A DNA stretch of 64,000 nt. Origin: RYN-230 sp963768945. Its GTDB lineage: Bacteria; Actinomycetota; Actinomycetes; Streptosporangiales; Streptosporangiaceae. The stretch's first letter is position 1. Each line of letters opens with the position of its first letter. Location: the NCBI GenBank assembly GCA_963768945.1, contig CAVYJW010000008.1:992001-1056000 (forward strand). The letters run 5' to 3'. This document shows, one piece after another, positions 8,941 to 17,688 of the stretch. The position numbers and the translations under genes were made by a program. A model generated the notes under the pieces. That model worked only from the letters and a program-made list of their open reading frames with translations. It was not told where the DNA came from and did no database searches.

Positions 8941-9386
8941 GAGTGGCCGGCCGGGCATTGGTGTCACGGTCGTGACCCGCCCGGCCGCGGGTGGGCGGCC
9001 GCCTCAACGGGTCCCCTGGCTGGCTGTCCGCTCGGGCATGCGGCGGGCACGGCTAATCCCGCGGGTGTGAAGTTGACCAATATCCTTAGGGCCGTTACGT
9101 GCTTCGCTTGCTCCGGAATTCCAGCGATCTTCCGCTTGAATGACCGAGCCAGCCTGACCCGGGGGACGCGCCTACGCTCAGTCTTCTTGCCGTGACTCTT
9201 TCGTCAGGCCCCGGTTGGCCGCCTTAGCCCTGTGGCGCAGTCGAAAGGCACCCCAGGCAGGTAACTTTCGTCCACGTCCTGCCCGGGGTGCCCAGGATGC
9301 CCGGCCAGGACGTTACCCGGATTCGATCAGATGTTTGATCGCTTTGCCGTGAGCTGCACTTTTGTGCCCTTGGGTATGATTGTGCA
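8941..9386. other. Gap with no confident gene
   Basis: No reading frame with a family match or convincing codon bias is seen on either strand. The sequence is less GC-rich than the core genes and precedes a strong hairpin and a GntR remnant, consistent with decayed mobile DNA. Confidence 0.4.
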
Positions 9387-9468
9387 TGACGGGGCGGCCC
9401 GGCAGGACTGGTAATCACGCGGAGGGTTCGGGGGAAAACCCATCGCGGGCCGCCGGGCCGCCCCGTTA
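9387..9468. other. Long two-tier hairpin
   Basis: A perfect 14-bp inverted repeat (CGGGGCGGCCCGGC at 9390-9403; its complement at 9452-9465), extendable to about 17 pairs, encloses 48 bases that hold a second stem (GGGTT/AACCC near 9425-9441). No T-run follows, so it is not a classic terminator. It could be a structured RNA, a replication or transfer site, or a barrier. Confidence 0.6.
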
Positions 9469-9521
9469 AGCACGCTACCTGCCGGTAGTCCATGCCTTAA
9501 CCACCCAAACCGTGAGCTAAG

Positions 9522-9625
9522 TCATCCCTTAGCGAACGTTCCGCGTCCGTGAACCGCCTCGACTAGCCCACGCTCCCTTAGCAGCTCCCTAGCCCGTCTC
9601 ACGATGCCGTGGCAAAAAGTATCCA
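9522..9625 (-). pseudogene. End of a GntR-family winged-helix regulator
   Basis: The reverse strand encodes IVRRARELLRERGLVEAVHG then RGTF, the recognition helix and wing typical of GntR regulators. The N-terminal part is missing: upstream sequence changes at about 9625-9650 into a tRNA-Arg-like stretch. GntR regulators are standard cargo of actinomycete integrative elements. Confidence 0.55.
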
Positions 9626-9651
9626 AGTGTTCGATAATCGCTTCTGACCTG

Positions 9652-9694
9652 CGCCCCGGGCGCGACTCGAACGCGCGGCCTACTGCCAGGAGGC
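9652..9694 (-). repeat. tRNA-Arg 3'-part remnant (possible att site)
   Basis: This stretch closely resembles the 3' end through anticodon arm of the intact tRNA-Arg(CCT) at 10649-10721, in the same orientation, with several mismatches. A 3'-tRNA copy about 1 kb downstream of the intact gene is the usual trace of site-specific integration. Confidence 0.55.
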
Positions 9695-9955
9695 AAACTG
9701 CACCAGCGCTGTGCAGACCAGGAACGACGCATGTCACCCGTGAGCGAAACCGCCAAAGGCGCGTTGCTCCCTGAGCGATCAACCACGGCCGGGAGAGGCG
9801 GAGACTGCCACAGCGCGCGTTCTCCTCGGCTGGGGGCCACTGTCGGTCGTCATGCCTACGCTCGATAAGTCATCCAGCGGCATCGCCTACGTCGGGCGCC
9901 CCTGTCGGTGGGCGCGCCTATGCCGGGCTGAACGCCGACCCTCCGGGAGGTGCGA

Positions 9956-10291
9956 ATGACCGCGCCGGACGCAAGGAATCCTCAGGTTCTCGACTGCACC
10001 CCCTGCACACCGTCGGCTATCCGCGCAGTGCTGGCCGCCAACGCCGACGCCGCGCTACTCGGTCGTTACGACGCTGATCTGGACGCGGCTTATGAGCAGG
10101 CCCGCCAGGACGGCGACCTAACGCCGCTCGTGCAGACGGTCCGCCGCTGGTGGTTCGAGGCCGACGCCTGGCGCGACCCCGAGGCTCAGCACGAGTTCCT
10201 CGCCCGCATCGAGCGCTACCAGCGCGAAGGACCCCCGCCAGCCGAAAAGAGAACCAGCTGGGAAGTGATTCGCGCCCAGCATGGGCTCTAA
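9956..10291 (+). CDS. DUF6247 family protein, likely antitoxin-like partner
   Basis: 111 aa, ATG 9956 after CGGGAGGTG. Matches the DUF6247 pattern: a short opening TPSAIRAVLAANADAALLGR, helices with YDADLDAAYEQARQ, LVQTVRRWWFEADAW, and a charged end. The next gene, three bases away, encodes a RelE/ParE-like small protein, so a toxin-antitoxin pair is inferred. It lies between a tRNA remnant and the intact tRNA-Arg. Confidence 0.7.
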   Translation: MTAPDARNPQVLDCTPCTPSAIRAVLAANADAALLGRYDADLDAAYEQARQDGDLTPLVQTVRRWWFEADAWRDPEAQHEFLARIERYQREGPPPAEKRTSWEVIRAQHGL

Positions 10292-10294
10292 AGC

Positions 10295-10561
10295 GTGTAC
10301 CGGCGGGATTTCGACGGTCTCGCCCGGGAACAGTTCGGGAGCCTCAGCCTGGGCGGCCAGGCTGAACTTACTGCTTTTATGAACGCCGCAATTCTGGTTC
10401 ACCCGATGGAATATCAGCGCCACGTCGGTGAATCTTCTGGTCCGGCCGCCCCGCTGCGCACGTTACATTTCGGCAAGCATCACGAAGGGATGGTCACCTT
10501 CCTGGTTTATCCCCCGGACGACCTCGTGCTCGTCGTCCGTCTCCAGTGGCTGGGCGACTGA
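10295..10561 (+). CDS. RelE/ParE-like small toxin candidate
   Basis: 88 aa, GTG 10295. The strand-rich end (APLRTLHFGKHHEGMVTFLV, VLVVRLQWLGD) resembles RelE/ParE-type folds, and the N-terminal FDGLAREQFGSL helices fit that architecture. Tight coupling to the DUF6247 gene supports a TA role; toxicity is unproved. A truncated relative lies at 7580-7700 and another, split by an inversion, at 36192-36399. Confidence 0.6.
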   Translation: MYRRDFDGLAREQFGSLSLGGQAELTAFMNAAILVHPMEYQRHVGESSGPAAPLRTLHFGKHHEGMVTFLVYPPDDLVLVVRLQWLGD

Positions 10562-10648
10562 CGGCAGCGTCCCTGGGGGCTCACCCGGGCGCAAGCAGTG
10601 AGCGCGCCAGCGCCGCGCACGCGGCCCGGAGGACGTTTTCACTGGTAG

Positions 10649-10721
10649 CGCCCCGAGCGCGACTCGAACGCGCGACCTACTGCTTAGGAGGCAGTTGCTC
10701 TATCCGCTGAGCTATCGGGGC
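10649..10721 (-). tRNA. tRNA-Arg (CCT)
   Basis: The reverse strand folds as a full cloverleaf: acceptor GCCCCGA/TCGGGGC, D arm AGCTCAGCGGATAGAGC, anticodon stem ACTGC/GCAGT with loop CTCCTAA (anticodon CCT), T arm with TTCGAGT. 73 nt; CCA is not encoded. Confidence 0.95.
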
Positions 10722-10921
10722 AGGCCGGGCTGCGGCGGCCAGCCGTCACAGCACAGGCGCGATCTAGAGTAGCCGGTCGGCTGGCGGACCGGGCAGGCCC
10801 GCACGGCCAGACCCGACCGGCCAGACCCGAGCAGGCCCGAACGGCGGCGTGGCGGCGGACCGGCGACCGTAGGGTGGACGCAACCCCTGACAGCCATGCA
10901 CGCGATCAAGGAGCACACGCC

Positions 10922-11380
10922 GTGCAGGTACGAGACGTCATGACCCAGGCCAGCATCACCGAAACGGCCTCCGACACGCTGCGCGCGGCGGCCGAGCGGA
11001 TGTGGCGGCAGCAGACCGGGTCACTCCTGATCTCCGAGGGGGGCCGCCTCGCCGGGATCATCACCGAGCGGGACCTGCTGCGGGCGGTGGCGCTCGGGGC
11101 TGATCCGGAGACCAGCACGGTGGACGAGGCGATGACGTCGGAGGTGTTCACCGTGCCGCCGAACATGCCGCTGCACGAGGCGGCCCGGGAGATGGCGACA
11201 CGCTGGATCAGGCACCTGCCGGTGGTCCAGGACGGCGAACTGCTAGGGGTGATCAGCATGCGCGACATCACGGGGATTTTCGCCGCGCTGAGCCCGTCGG
11301 ACGTGCCTGTGGAGCACGAGTTCGACCAGCTGGTCCGGGAGCGGCGCCTGGCCCGGATCGAGCACGGCGACCTCGACTGA
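10922..11380 (+). CDS. Two-CBS-domain protein
   Basis: 152 aa, GTG 10922 after CAAGGAG. Two CBS motifs in tandem: VQVRDVMTQASITETASDTL with LAGIITERDLLRA, then VDEAMTSEVFTVPPN with LLGVISMRDITGIF. CBS pairs bind adenosyl ligands and act as energy or redox sensors; without an attached enzyme its partner is unknown. A strong hairpin terminator follows. Confidence 0.92.
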   Translation: MQVRDVMTQASITETASDTLRAAAERMWRQQTGSLLISEGGRLAGIITERDLLRAVALGADPETSTVDEAMTSEVFTVPPNMPLHEAAREMATRWIRHLPVVQDGELLGVISMRDITGIFAALSPSDVPVEHEFDQLVRERRLARIEHGDLD

Positions 11381-11391
11381 GCCGGACGAGC

Positions 11392-11445
11392 CGTTATCTG
11401 TTCGGATTTGCTCCCGGATTGGGGGGGTAATCCGAACAGATAACG
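11392..11445. terminator. Bidirectional hairpin between converging genes
   Basis: A perfect 17-bp stem (CGTTATCTGTTCGGATT at 11392-11408, complement at 11429-11445) with a 20-base loop lies between the CBS gene and the converging MTA phosphorylase gene. There is no strong T-run, but position and symmetry suit a two-way terminator. Confidence 0.8.
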
Positions 11446-11470
11446 AGGGCCACCGGCCGCCGGCGCCGCA

Positions 11471-12343
11471 TCAGGGGAGCTGGATGGGGAGCTTGATGCC
11501 GTCCAGGACGTGCGGGCAGGGGCAGGTCCGCTCGGTGGGCAGGTTCGCGATGACGCCGATGACCAGCTCACGCAGCCGGGTCACGTTGCCGGCGAAGACC
11601 CGGAAGACCTCCTCTTGGGTGACTCCCTCGCCTTCCTCCACCCCGGCGTCGGTGTCGGTGACCAGCGCCACCGCCGTGTAGCAGAGCGCCAGCTCACGCG
11701 CCAGCACGGCCTCGGGGTGGCCGGTCATCCCGATCAGGGACCAGCCCTGCGCGGCGTAATACTGTGACTCAGCCCGGGTCGAGAACCGTGGCCCGTCGAT
11801 CACGACCAGCGTCCCGGACTCGGCCAGGTCCCAGCCCGCGGCGCGGGCGGCCGCGATGGCCTGGGCCCGCCCCACCGGGCAGTAGGGGTCGGCGAACGGG
11901 ACGTGCACCGCGCCCCGCTCGTCATAGAAGGTCTGGCTGCGGCCGGTGGTCCGGTCCACGATCTGGTCCGGGATAGCCAGGCGGCCCGGGCCGTGCGCGG
12001 GGTTGAGCGAGCCCACCGCGGTCGGGGCCAGGATCTGCCGGACGCCGAGCGAGCGGAGCGCCCACAGGTTCGCCCGGTACGGGATCTTGTGCGGCGGGAA
12101 GCGGTGGTCGCGGCCATGCCGGGGCACGAAGGCCACCTTCCGGCCCGCAACCTCGCCGGTCACGATGGGATCGCTGGGCACGCCATACGGGGTGTCCACA
12201 CTGACCTCGTCGGCGGACTCCAGGAACTCATAGAAGCCAGAGCCGCCGATCACGCCGATGTCGGCGCGGGCCAGGTTAGGCAGGCTGGCCCCCGTGCTGC
12301 CGACCTCAGCGGGATGACTCACAACGTCTGCGGGTTGACTCAC
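11471..12343 (-). CDS. mtnP: S-methyl-5'-thioadenosine phosphorylase
   Basis: 290 aa. Splits methylthioadenosine with phosphate to adenine and methylthioribose-1-phosphate in methionine salvage. Seen: IGVIGGSGFYEF near residue 30, phosphate/base-binding FVPRHGRDHRFPPHKIPYRA, VDRTTGRSQTFYD, VIDGPRFSTRAES and the specificity segment LIGMTGHPEAVLARELALCY. Length and order fit MTAP/PNP class II enzymes. The start is GTG 12343; a later in-frame GTG is possible. Confidence 0.93.
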   Translation of the reverse strand: MSQPADVVSHPAEVGSTGASLPNLARADIGVIGGSGFYEFLESADEVSVDTPYGVPSDPIVTGEVAGRKVAFVPRHGRDHRFPPHKIPYRANLWALRSLGVRQILAPTAVGSLNPAHGPGRLAIPDQIVDRTTGRSQTFYDERGAVHVPFADPYCPVGRAQAIAAARAAGWDLAESGTLVVIDGPRFSTRAESQYYAAQGWSLIGMTGHPEAVLARELALCYTAVALVTDTDAGVEEGEGVTQEEVFRVFAGNVTRLRELVIGVIANLPTERTCPCPHVLDGIKLPIQLP

Positions 12344-12364
12344 GCGGACAGGTTAGCCAGACGT

Positions 12365-12859
12365 TCAGGCCGGGGTGGCCGACGCCGAACTCTTGCTGCC
12401 CTTTTTGCCCGAGGAACCGGACGAGGATGACGACGAGCCCGACGAGCCCGATGAGCCCGATGAGCCGGTGCCGGAGCCCGACCCAGACGACGAAGACGAG
12501 GACGAATCCGACGAGCCAGAGCCCGACGAGCCAGAGCCCGAGCCCGAGCCAGAACCCGAAGAGCCAGAGCCAGAGCCCGAGTCCTTGGACGACCCGGACG
12601 ACCCGTCTGACGAGTCCGACGACTTGGACCCGGAGTATTCCTTGTCCTTGTCCTTCTTGGCCGGGCCGTCGCTGGGCGCGCCCTTCCGGCTGTCGGTGCG
12701 GTAGAAGCCGGACCCCTTGAACACGATCCCCACCGGCGAGAACACCTTGCGCAGCTTGCCCCCGCACGCCGGGCACACGGCCAGCGGATCATCGGTGAAC
12801 TTCTGCACGACCTCGACCTGCTCGCCGCAATCAGTGCAGGTGTACTGGTAGGTCGGCAC
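12365..12859 (-). CDS. FmdB-type zinc-ribbon protein with long Ser/Gly tail
   Basis: 164 aa, GTG 12859 preceded by GAGGAGAG. Residues 1-60 are an FmdB zinc ribbon (VPTYQYTCTDCGEQVEVVQK, then CPACGGKLRKVF and GIVFKGSGFYRTD). From about residue 75 the protein is an unstructured tail of Ser, Gly, Asp and Lys, ending SSASATPA. FmdB domains bind zinc and are often encoded near metal- or folate-linked enzymes. The tail is among the longer ones for this short family; its role is unknown. Confidence 0.88.
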   Translation of the reverse strand: MPTYQYTCTDCGEQVEVVQKFTDDPLAVCPACGGKLRKVFSPVGIVFKGSGFYRTDSRKGAPSDGPAKKDKDKEYSGSKSSDSSDGSSGSSKDSGSGSGSSGSGSGSGSGSSGSGSSDSSSSSSSGSGSGTGSSGSSGSSGSSSSSSGSSGKKGSKSSASATPA

Positions 12860-12946
12860 GATCTCTCCTCTTGTGGCCTGAGGGGCAGTCCTTAGCACTC
12901 CCCGTCCACGACTGCTAAATGGTAGCTCATCCCCACGCCGGCCTGA

Positions 12947-13591
12947 TCATTCCCTGGGCAGGCGCGTGACCCCGGCGGAAGGCCGGGCGATCATGCGAAC
13001 CCGCTGGTCATGCTGGCCGAAGGGCACGTGCGGGAGGAACTCGCTGTCGTACAGCAACGCCACAGTGGGCACCGGTGTTCCGACCCGGGCCAGGGCCCGG
13101 TCGTAGCTGCCGCCGCCGCGGCCGAGCCGCACCCCGGAGTGGGCCACCGCGAGCGCCGGCACCAGCACGAGGTCGGCGCTGCAGATCGCGGTCACCCCGC
13201 GCGGCGGCTCGGTAGGCTCCGCGAGCCCCCGCGGGCCGGGCCGCAGCGACTCCGGGCCTTCGTAGGAAGCCCAGTCCAGGTCGCCGTCCGGGAGCAGGAT
13301 GGGCAGCAGCACGTAGCTGCCCCGCTTCCACAGCCCGAACAGCAGCCCGTGGGTCTCCGGCTCGCTGCCGACCGAGTAGTACGCGGCCACCGTGCCGGCC
13401 ATCTGGGTCTCGGGCAGGGACAGGACCGCGTCCCTGATGTCCCGGCCGGCCCCGGCCCGGTCGGCCACGGTGAGCTGCCGCCGCGCGGCCAGCAGCCGGT
13501 CCCGCAGTACAGCTTTGTCCCGGTTATGCCCCTCAGGTTTGTCCCGGTTAAGCCCCTCAGGGCCGGGAACAGGAGGCTCATGCGCGTCCAC
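12947..13591 (-). CDS. 5-formyltetrahydrofolate cyclo-ligase
   Basis: 214 aa. Converts 5-formyl-THF to 5,10-methenyl-THF using ATP. The family signature is present: VLRDRLLAARRQL near the N-terminus, VAAYYSVGSEPETHGLL, and the nucleotide-binding LVPALAVAHSGVRLGRGGGS followed by YDRAL. The N-terminal extension contains a duplicated 24-bp segment (13514-13561) coding for NRDKPEGH-like repeats. Confidence 0.9.
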   Translation of the reverse strand: MDAHEPPVPGPEGLNRDKPEGHNRDKAVLRDRLLAARRQLTVADRAGAGRDIRDAVLSLPETQMAGTVAAYYSVGSEPETHGLLFGLWKRGSYVLLPILLPDGDLDWASYEGPESLRPGPRGLAEPTEPPRGVTAICSADLVLVPALAVAHSGVRLGRGGGSYDRALARVGTPVPTVALLYDSEFLPHVPFGQHDQRVRMIARPSAGVTRLPRE

Positions 13592-13681
13592 GCTGCGAGG
13601 TTACTGTGACATTGCTGATAACCGCCCGCCCAGTCGCGGGCCTCGATCATTCTGGCCACCCGGCAGGGCTAGGGTACGAAG

Positions 13682-14614
13682 ATGCCTGACAGCGTCGGTT
13701 CGAAGATGCCTGACAGCGTCGCGACCAAGGTCACGAAGGCGGTCGTCCCCGCGGCGGGCCTCGGAACCCGTTTCCTGCCCGCCACGAAGGCGACTCCCAA
13801 AGAGATGCTGCCCGTGGTGGACAAGCCCGCTATCCAGTACGTGGTGGAGGAAGCGAGCGCCGCCGGGCTCAACGACGTCCTGATGATCACGGGGCGCAGC
13901 AAACGATCTATCGAGGATCACTTCGACCGCAACTACGAGCTCGAGGAAGCCCTCACCGCCAAGGGCGACGAGGAGGGCCTGGCCCTCATCCGCGAGCCCA
14001 CCGACCTGGCCACCGTGCACTACGTGCGCCAGGGCGACCCCAAAGGTCTCGGCCACGCGGTGTCGTGTGCGGCCAAGCACGTGGGCCGCGAACCGTTCGC
14101 GGTGCTCCTGGGCGACGATTTCATCCACCCGGACGACCGGCTGCTGCAGCGCATGCTGGAGGTCCGGGAGCAGCGCGGCGGCAGCGTCGTGGCCCTGATG
14201 GAGGTCGAGCACAACCAGGTGTCCAGCTACGGCACCGCCGCGATCGAGCCGGCCGGCGAGGACGACGTCGTCCAGATCACGGACCTGGTCGAGAAGCCGG
14301 CCCCGGACGACGCGCCCAGCAACTGGATCATCGTCGGCCGCTATGTGTGCGACCCGGCCATATTCGGGGTGCTGGACCACACCGAGCCCGGCCGCGGCGG
14401 CGAGATCCAGCTCACCGACGCGCTCAAGACCCTGGCGCGGATGGACCCGGCCGACGGCGGCGGCGTGTACGGCGTGCTGTTCCGCGGCCGCCGCTACGAC
14501 ACCGGCAACAAGGTCGACTACCTGCGCACCCTGGTCCAGTTCGCGGTCGAGCGGCCCGACGTGGCCCCGGAGTTCGTGCCCTGGCTCCGTAAGTTCCTCG
14601 ACAACCTGCCGTGA
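13682..14614 (+). CDS. galU: UTP--glucose-1-phosphate uridylyltransferase
   Basis: 310 aa. Makes UDP-glucose. Seen: nucleotide-binding AVVPAAGLGTRFLPATKATP with KEMLPVVDKPAIQYVVEEA, FAVLLGDDF (metal Asp) and GRRYDTGNKVDYL near the end. The first codons contain an exact-looking 27-bp duplication (MPDSVGSK/MPDSVATK), so translation may start at 13682 or 13709. The stop overlaps the MoeA start (GTGA, 14611-14614). Confidence 0.95.
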   Translation: MPDSVGSKMPDSVATKVTKAVVPAAGLGTRFLPATKATPKEMLPVVDKPAIQYVVEEASAAGLNDVLMITGRSKRSIEDHFDRNYELEEALTAKGDEEGLALIREPTDLATVHYVRQGDPKGLGHAVSCAAKHVGREPFAVLLGDDFIHPDDRLLQRMLEVREQRGGSVVALMEVEHNQVSSYGTAAIEPAGEDDVVQITDLVEKPAPDDAPSNWIIVGRYVCDPAIFGVLDHTEPGRGGEIQLTDALKTLARMDPADGGGVYGVLFRGRRYDTGNKVDYLRTLVQFAVERPDVAPEFVPWLRKFLDNLP

Positions 14615-15886
14615 CGCCCCAGGACCCAGCCGGGTCGCACGCCGGATCGCAGGCCGGCCCGCCGCTGGTCCCCGTCGAACAGCACCTGGCCGACGTGCTC
14701 GCGGCCATCCGCCCGGTCGAGCCGGCCTGGGTGCCGCTGGCGGGCGCGCATGGGAGCGTGCTGGCCGAGCACGTCACGGCCAGCACCCCGCTGCCGCCGT
14801 TCGACAACTCGGCCATGGACGGCTACGCGGTCCGGGCCGCCGACCTGGCCGGGGCCAGCCCGGACGCCCCCGTCACGCTGCCGGTCCGCGGTGAGATCGC
14901 GGCGGGCGACACCGGCGACTACCGGCGTCGAGCCCGGGAGCGTCCTGCAGATCATGACCGGCGCGCGGCTGCCCGAGGGTGCCGACGCCGTGGTCCCGGT
15001 GGAGTGGACCGACGGCGGCACCAGGTCGCAAGCCAGCACAGTCGCGGCCTTCCGCAAGCCCCCCGACCCGGGCCACGCGATCCGCCACCGCGGCGACGAT
15101 GTGGCCGAGGGCACTGTCCTGCTGCCGCAGGGCACCCTCGTCGGCCCGGTGCAGCTGGCCCTGCTGGCCGCCGCCGGCCACGGCGAGGTGCTGGCCCGCA
15201 AACCGCCCCGGGTCGCGGTCATCTCGACCGGCAACGAGCTGGTCGAGCCGGGCATCCCCCTGATCCCCGGCCAGATCTGGGAATCGAACAGCTTCATGCT
15301 GGCCGCGGCCGCCCGCCGGGCCGGCGCGACCGTCCGGCGGCACTGGCTGCGCGACGACCCGGCCGTGGTGCTCAGCACCCTGGAAGGCCTGCTCAGCGAC
15401 GCTGACCTGCTGATCACCAGCGGCGGGGTGAGCATGGGCGGCGAGCACGACGTGGTCAAGGCGGCCCTGTCCAAGCTGGGCACGATCACGTTCCGCAAGG
15501 TCGCCATGCAGCCCGGGATGCCGCAGGGTTTCGGCACGCTCGGCCCGGACCGGACCCCGATCTTCACCCTGCCGGGCAACCCCGTCAGCGCGTACGTGTC
15601 GTTCGTCCTGTTTGTGCAGCCCGCGCTTGATGCCCTGAAAAATCTTTTTCCGCAACGAAAACCACCGATCCAGGCGGCCCTCACCCAGAGTGTGAGTTCC
15701 CCGCGGGGCCGGCGGTCGTATCTGCGGGGCGTGCTCGATGACGCCCGGGAGACCGTCGTCCCGCTGACCGGGCAGTCCTCCCACCAGCTCGGCGCCCTGT
15801 CCCAGGCCAACGCGCTGATCATCGTGCCGGAGGGCGTCACCCGGATGGGGGCAGGCGAGGGCGTCAACGTAATGTGCCTGCCATGA
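14611..15886 (+). CDS. moeA: Molybdopterin molybdenumtransferase, frameshifted
   Basis: Inserts molybdate into adenylated molybdopterin. The first frame gives PPFDNSAMDGYAVRAADLAG and RGEIAAGDTGDY; near 14924 it shifts +1 to VEPGSVLQIMTGARLPEGAD, then VAVISTGNELVEPG, LITSGGVSMGGEHDVV and IFTLPGNPVSAYVSF. All MoeA domains are present apart from the single extra base, so a sequence error is likely. GTGA overlap with galU and ATGA overlap with moaC indicate one operon. Confidence 0.9.
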
Positions 15887-16362
15887 GCGACGGGCCGCCG
15901 CTGTCCCATCTAGACCAGGCCGGGCACGCCCGGATGGTCGACGTGTCCGGTAAGGACGTGACGGCCCGGCAGGCGCGTGCGTCGGGCCGGGTGCTGCTGT
16001 CCGGTAAAGCCGTTGCGGCCCTCCGGGCGGGTGAAGTCCCTAAGGGAGACGCGCTCGCGGTCGCGCGAATCGCCGGGATCCAGGGGGCGAAGCGGACCCC
16101 GGACCTGATTCCGCTGTGTCATCCGATCGGGCTGCACGCGGTCGCCGTCGAGCTTTCCGTCGAGGACGACGGGGTCTCGATCACGGCGGTGACGCGGACC
16201 GCGGACCGGACGGGCGTCGAGATGGAGGCGCTGACGTCGGTGACCGTGGCGGCGCTGGCGCTGGTCGACATGATCAAGGCGGTGGACCCGGCGGCAGTGA
16301 TCACGGACGTGCGGGTGGACGAGAAGACCGGCGGCAAGACCGGCCCGTGGTACCGAGCATGA
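15883..16362 (+). CDS. moaC: Cyclic pyranopterin monophosphate synthase accessory protein
   Basis: 159 aa, ATG 15883 overlapping the moeA stop. With MoaA it forms cyclic pyranopterin monophosphate in molybdenum cofactor synthesis. Seen: MVDVSGKDVTARQARASGRV, GAKRTPDLIPLCHPIGLHAV (active-site KxxxLIPLCHP), GVEMEALTSVTVAALALVDM and the final DEKTGGKTGPW. Confidence 0.95.
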   Translation: MSDGPPLSHLDQAGHARMVDVSGKDVTARQARASGRVLLSGKAVAALRAGEVPKGDALAVARIAGIQGAKRTPDLIPLCHPIGLHAVAVELSVEDDGVSITAVTRTADRTGVEMEALTSVTVAALALVDMIKAVDPAAVITDVRVDEKTGGKTGPWYRA

Positions 16363-16366
16363 GGGT

Positions 16367-16912
16367 GTGGCGGCGGCCGTGAGCGACGCCTGGAGTGCCG
16401 CGACGGACGGCGGGACGACCCGCGGCCCCGTGATCCGGGCGCTGGCCATCACGGTGTCGAACCGGGCCTCGGCCGGGGTGTACGAGGACAAGTCCGGTCC
16501 GGTGCTGGCCGGCCTGCTGGCCGAGGCCGGCTGCGCGGTTGACACCCTGGTGGTCCCGGACGGTGACCCGGTCGAGCAGGCCCTGCTGGACGGAGTGGCC
16601 TCCGGGTACGGGGTGATCGTGACCACCGGCGGGACAGGTCTCACCCCGGGCGATCTCACTCCCGAAATGACCCGGAAGGTCATAGACCGGGAGATACCTG
16701 GCATAGCGGAATCGATCCGGGCCGCAGGCGTCACAGCCGGCGTTCCGTCGGCCATGCTGTCCCGCGGACTGGCGGGCCTGGCGGGCGATGTCCTCATCGT
16801 TAACCTGCCGGGGTCCAGTGGCGGGGTGAAGGATGGCATGCGGGTGCTCACTCCCGTCCTGGCCCACGCCGTTGACCAGGCACGGGGCGGAGACCACCCG
16901 CGCGGTGGGTGA
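16367..16912 (+). CDS. MogA/MoaB-type molybdopterin adenylyltransferase
   Basis: 181 aa. Adenylates molybdopterin. Seen: ALAITVSNRASAGVYEDKSG, the active-site VIVTTGGTGLTPGDLTPE and LIVNLPGSSGGVKDGM. The start is GTG 16367 or 16379, a few bases after moaC, so it is in the same operon. Whether it is MogA or MoaB cannot be decided from sequence alone. Confidence 0.92.
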   Translation: MAAAVSDAWSAATDGGTTRGPVIRALAITVSNRASAGVYEDKSGPVLAGLLAEAGCAVDTLVVPDGDPVEQALLDGVASGYGVIVTTGGTGLTPGDLTPEMTRKVIDREIPGIAESIRAAGVTAGVPSAMLSRGLAGLAGDVLIVNLPGSSGGVKDGMRVLTPVLAHAVDQARGGDHPRGG

Positions 16913-17031
16913 TTGACCGCGCTGCGGCCGGGCAGCACCGGGCATAACCGCCGGGGCCGGGGAGCTGGTTCGTTGCGTTACAGCGGTGTCGGATCGGGTG
17001 TCCGCGTAGCGTTCTCATCGCAAACGGGGGA

Positions 17032-17688
17032 ATGATGGGCCACGTGGGACGAATGCGCGGCTGGCCAGTCACGATCGTGGAGCCGGCGCTCCTTGACGCG
17101 CCGATCGCATTGCGGCCGGTGCGCTCCCGGGATGCGACGACGTGGCGGGATGCCCGGGTGCGGAACGCGGACTGGCTGCGGCCCTGGGAACCCACCAACC
17201 CCGAGACCCCCCTGTACCGGTCCACGATCAGCCCGTACCTGTCCATGGCCCGCACCATGCGCCGGGAGGCCCGCCAGGGCCTGGCCCTGCCCTGGGTGAT
17301 CACCTACGGCGGCGAGTTCGCGGGGCAGCTGACTGTGGGCAGCATCGTCTGGGGGTCCGCGCGGACCGCCCAGGTCGGCTACTGGATCGACGAGGCGTTC
17401 GCGGGGCGCAATGTGACTCCGACCGCGCTGGCCATGGCGCTGGACCACTGTTTTTTCGTGGTCGGGCTGCATCGCGTGGAGGCCAGCATCCGGCCCGAGA
17501 ACCAGGCCAGCCGCCGGGTGGTGGAAAAGCTCGGATTCCGCGAAGAGGGGTTGCGGCACCGCTACCTGCACATCGACGGGGCCTGGCGTGATCACCTCTG
17601 CTACGCCATGACCGTGGAGGACGTCTCCGGGGGGCTGCTGCCCCGGTGGCGGAACGAGTTGTCGGCCCGGCGGGCCGGGGCGGGCTGA
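17032..17688 (+). CDS. GNAT N-acetyltransferase, RimJ-like
   Basis: 218 aa. Begins ALLDAPIALRPVRSRDATTW and carries the GNAT core: QVGYWIDEAFAGRNVTPTAL, then HRVEASIRPENQASRRVVEK and LGFREEG, the acetyl-CoA-binding region of the RimJ/RimL group. Probably acetylates protein N-termini or small amines. Followed by two short tandem G/C-rich repeats (about 17670-17745). Confidence 0.9.
   Translation: MMGHVGRMRGWPVTIVEPALLDAPIALRPVRSRDATTWRDARVRNADWLRPWEPTNPETPLYRSTISPYLSMARTMRREARQGLALPWVITYGGEFAGQLTVGSIVWGSARTAQVGYWIDEAFAGRNVTPTALAMALDHCFFVVGLHRVEASIRPENQASRRVVEKLGFREEGLRHRYLHIDGAWRDHLCYAMTVEDVSGGLLPRWRNELSARRAGAG

Noticed and set aside
9224..9493. 89-codon reverse ORF
   Set aside because: It spans the strong hairpin and has no recognisable motif or ribosome site.
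12375..12704. Very acidic Asp/Glu/Pro-rich forward reading frame
   Set aside because: It is the antisense of the FmdB Ser/Gly tail, whose ribosome site and zinc ribbon are on the reverse strand.
13682..13735. Tandem 27-bp duplication as a regulatory repeat upstream of galU
   Set aside because: It lies inside the N-terminal coding sequence and most simply gives alternative starts.
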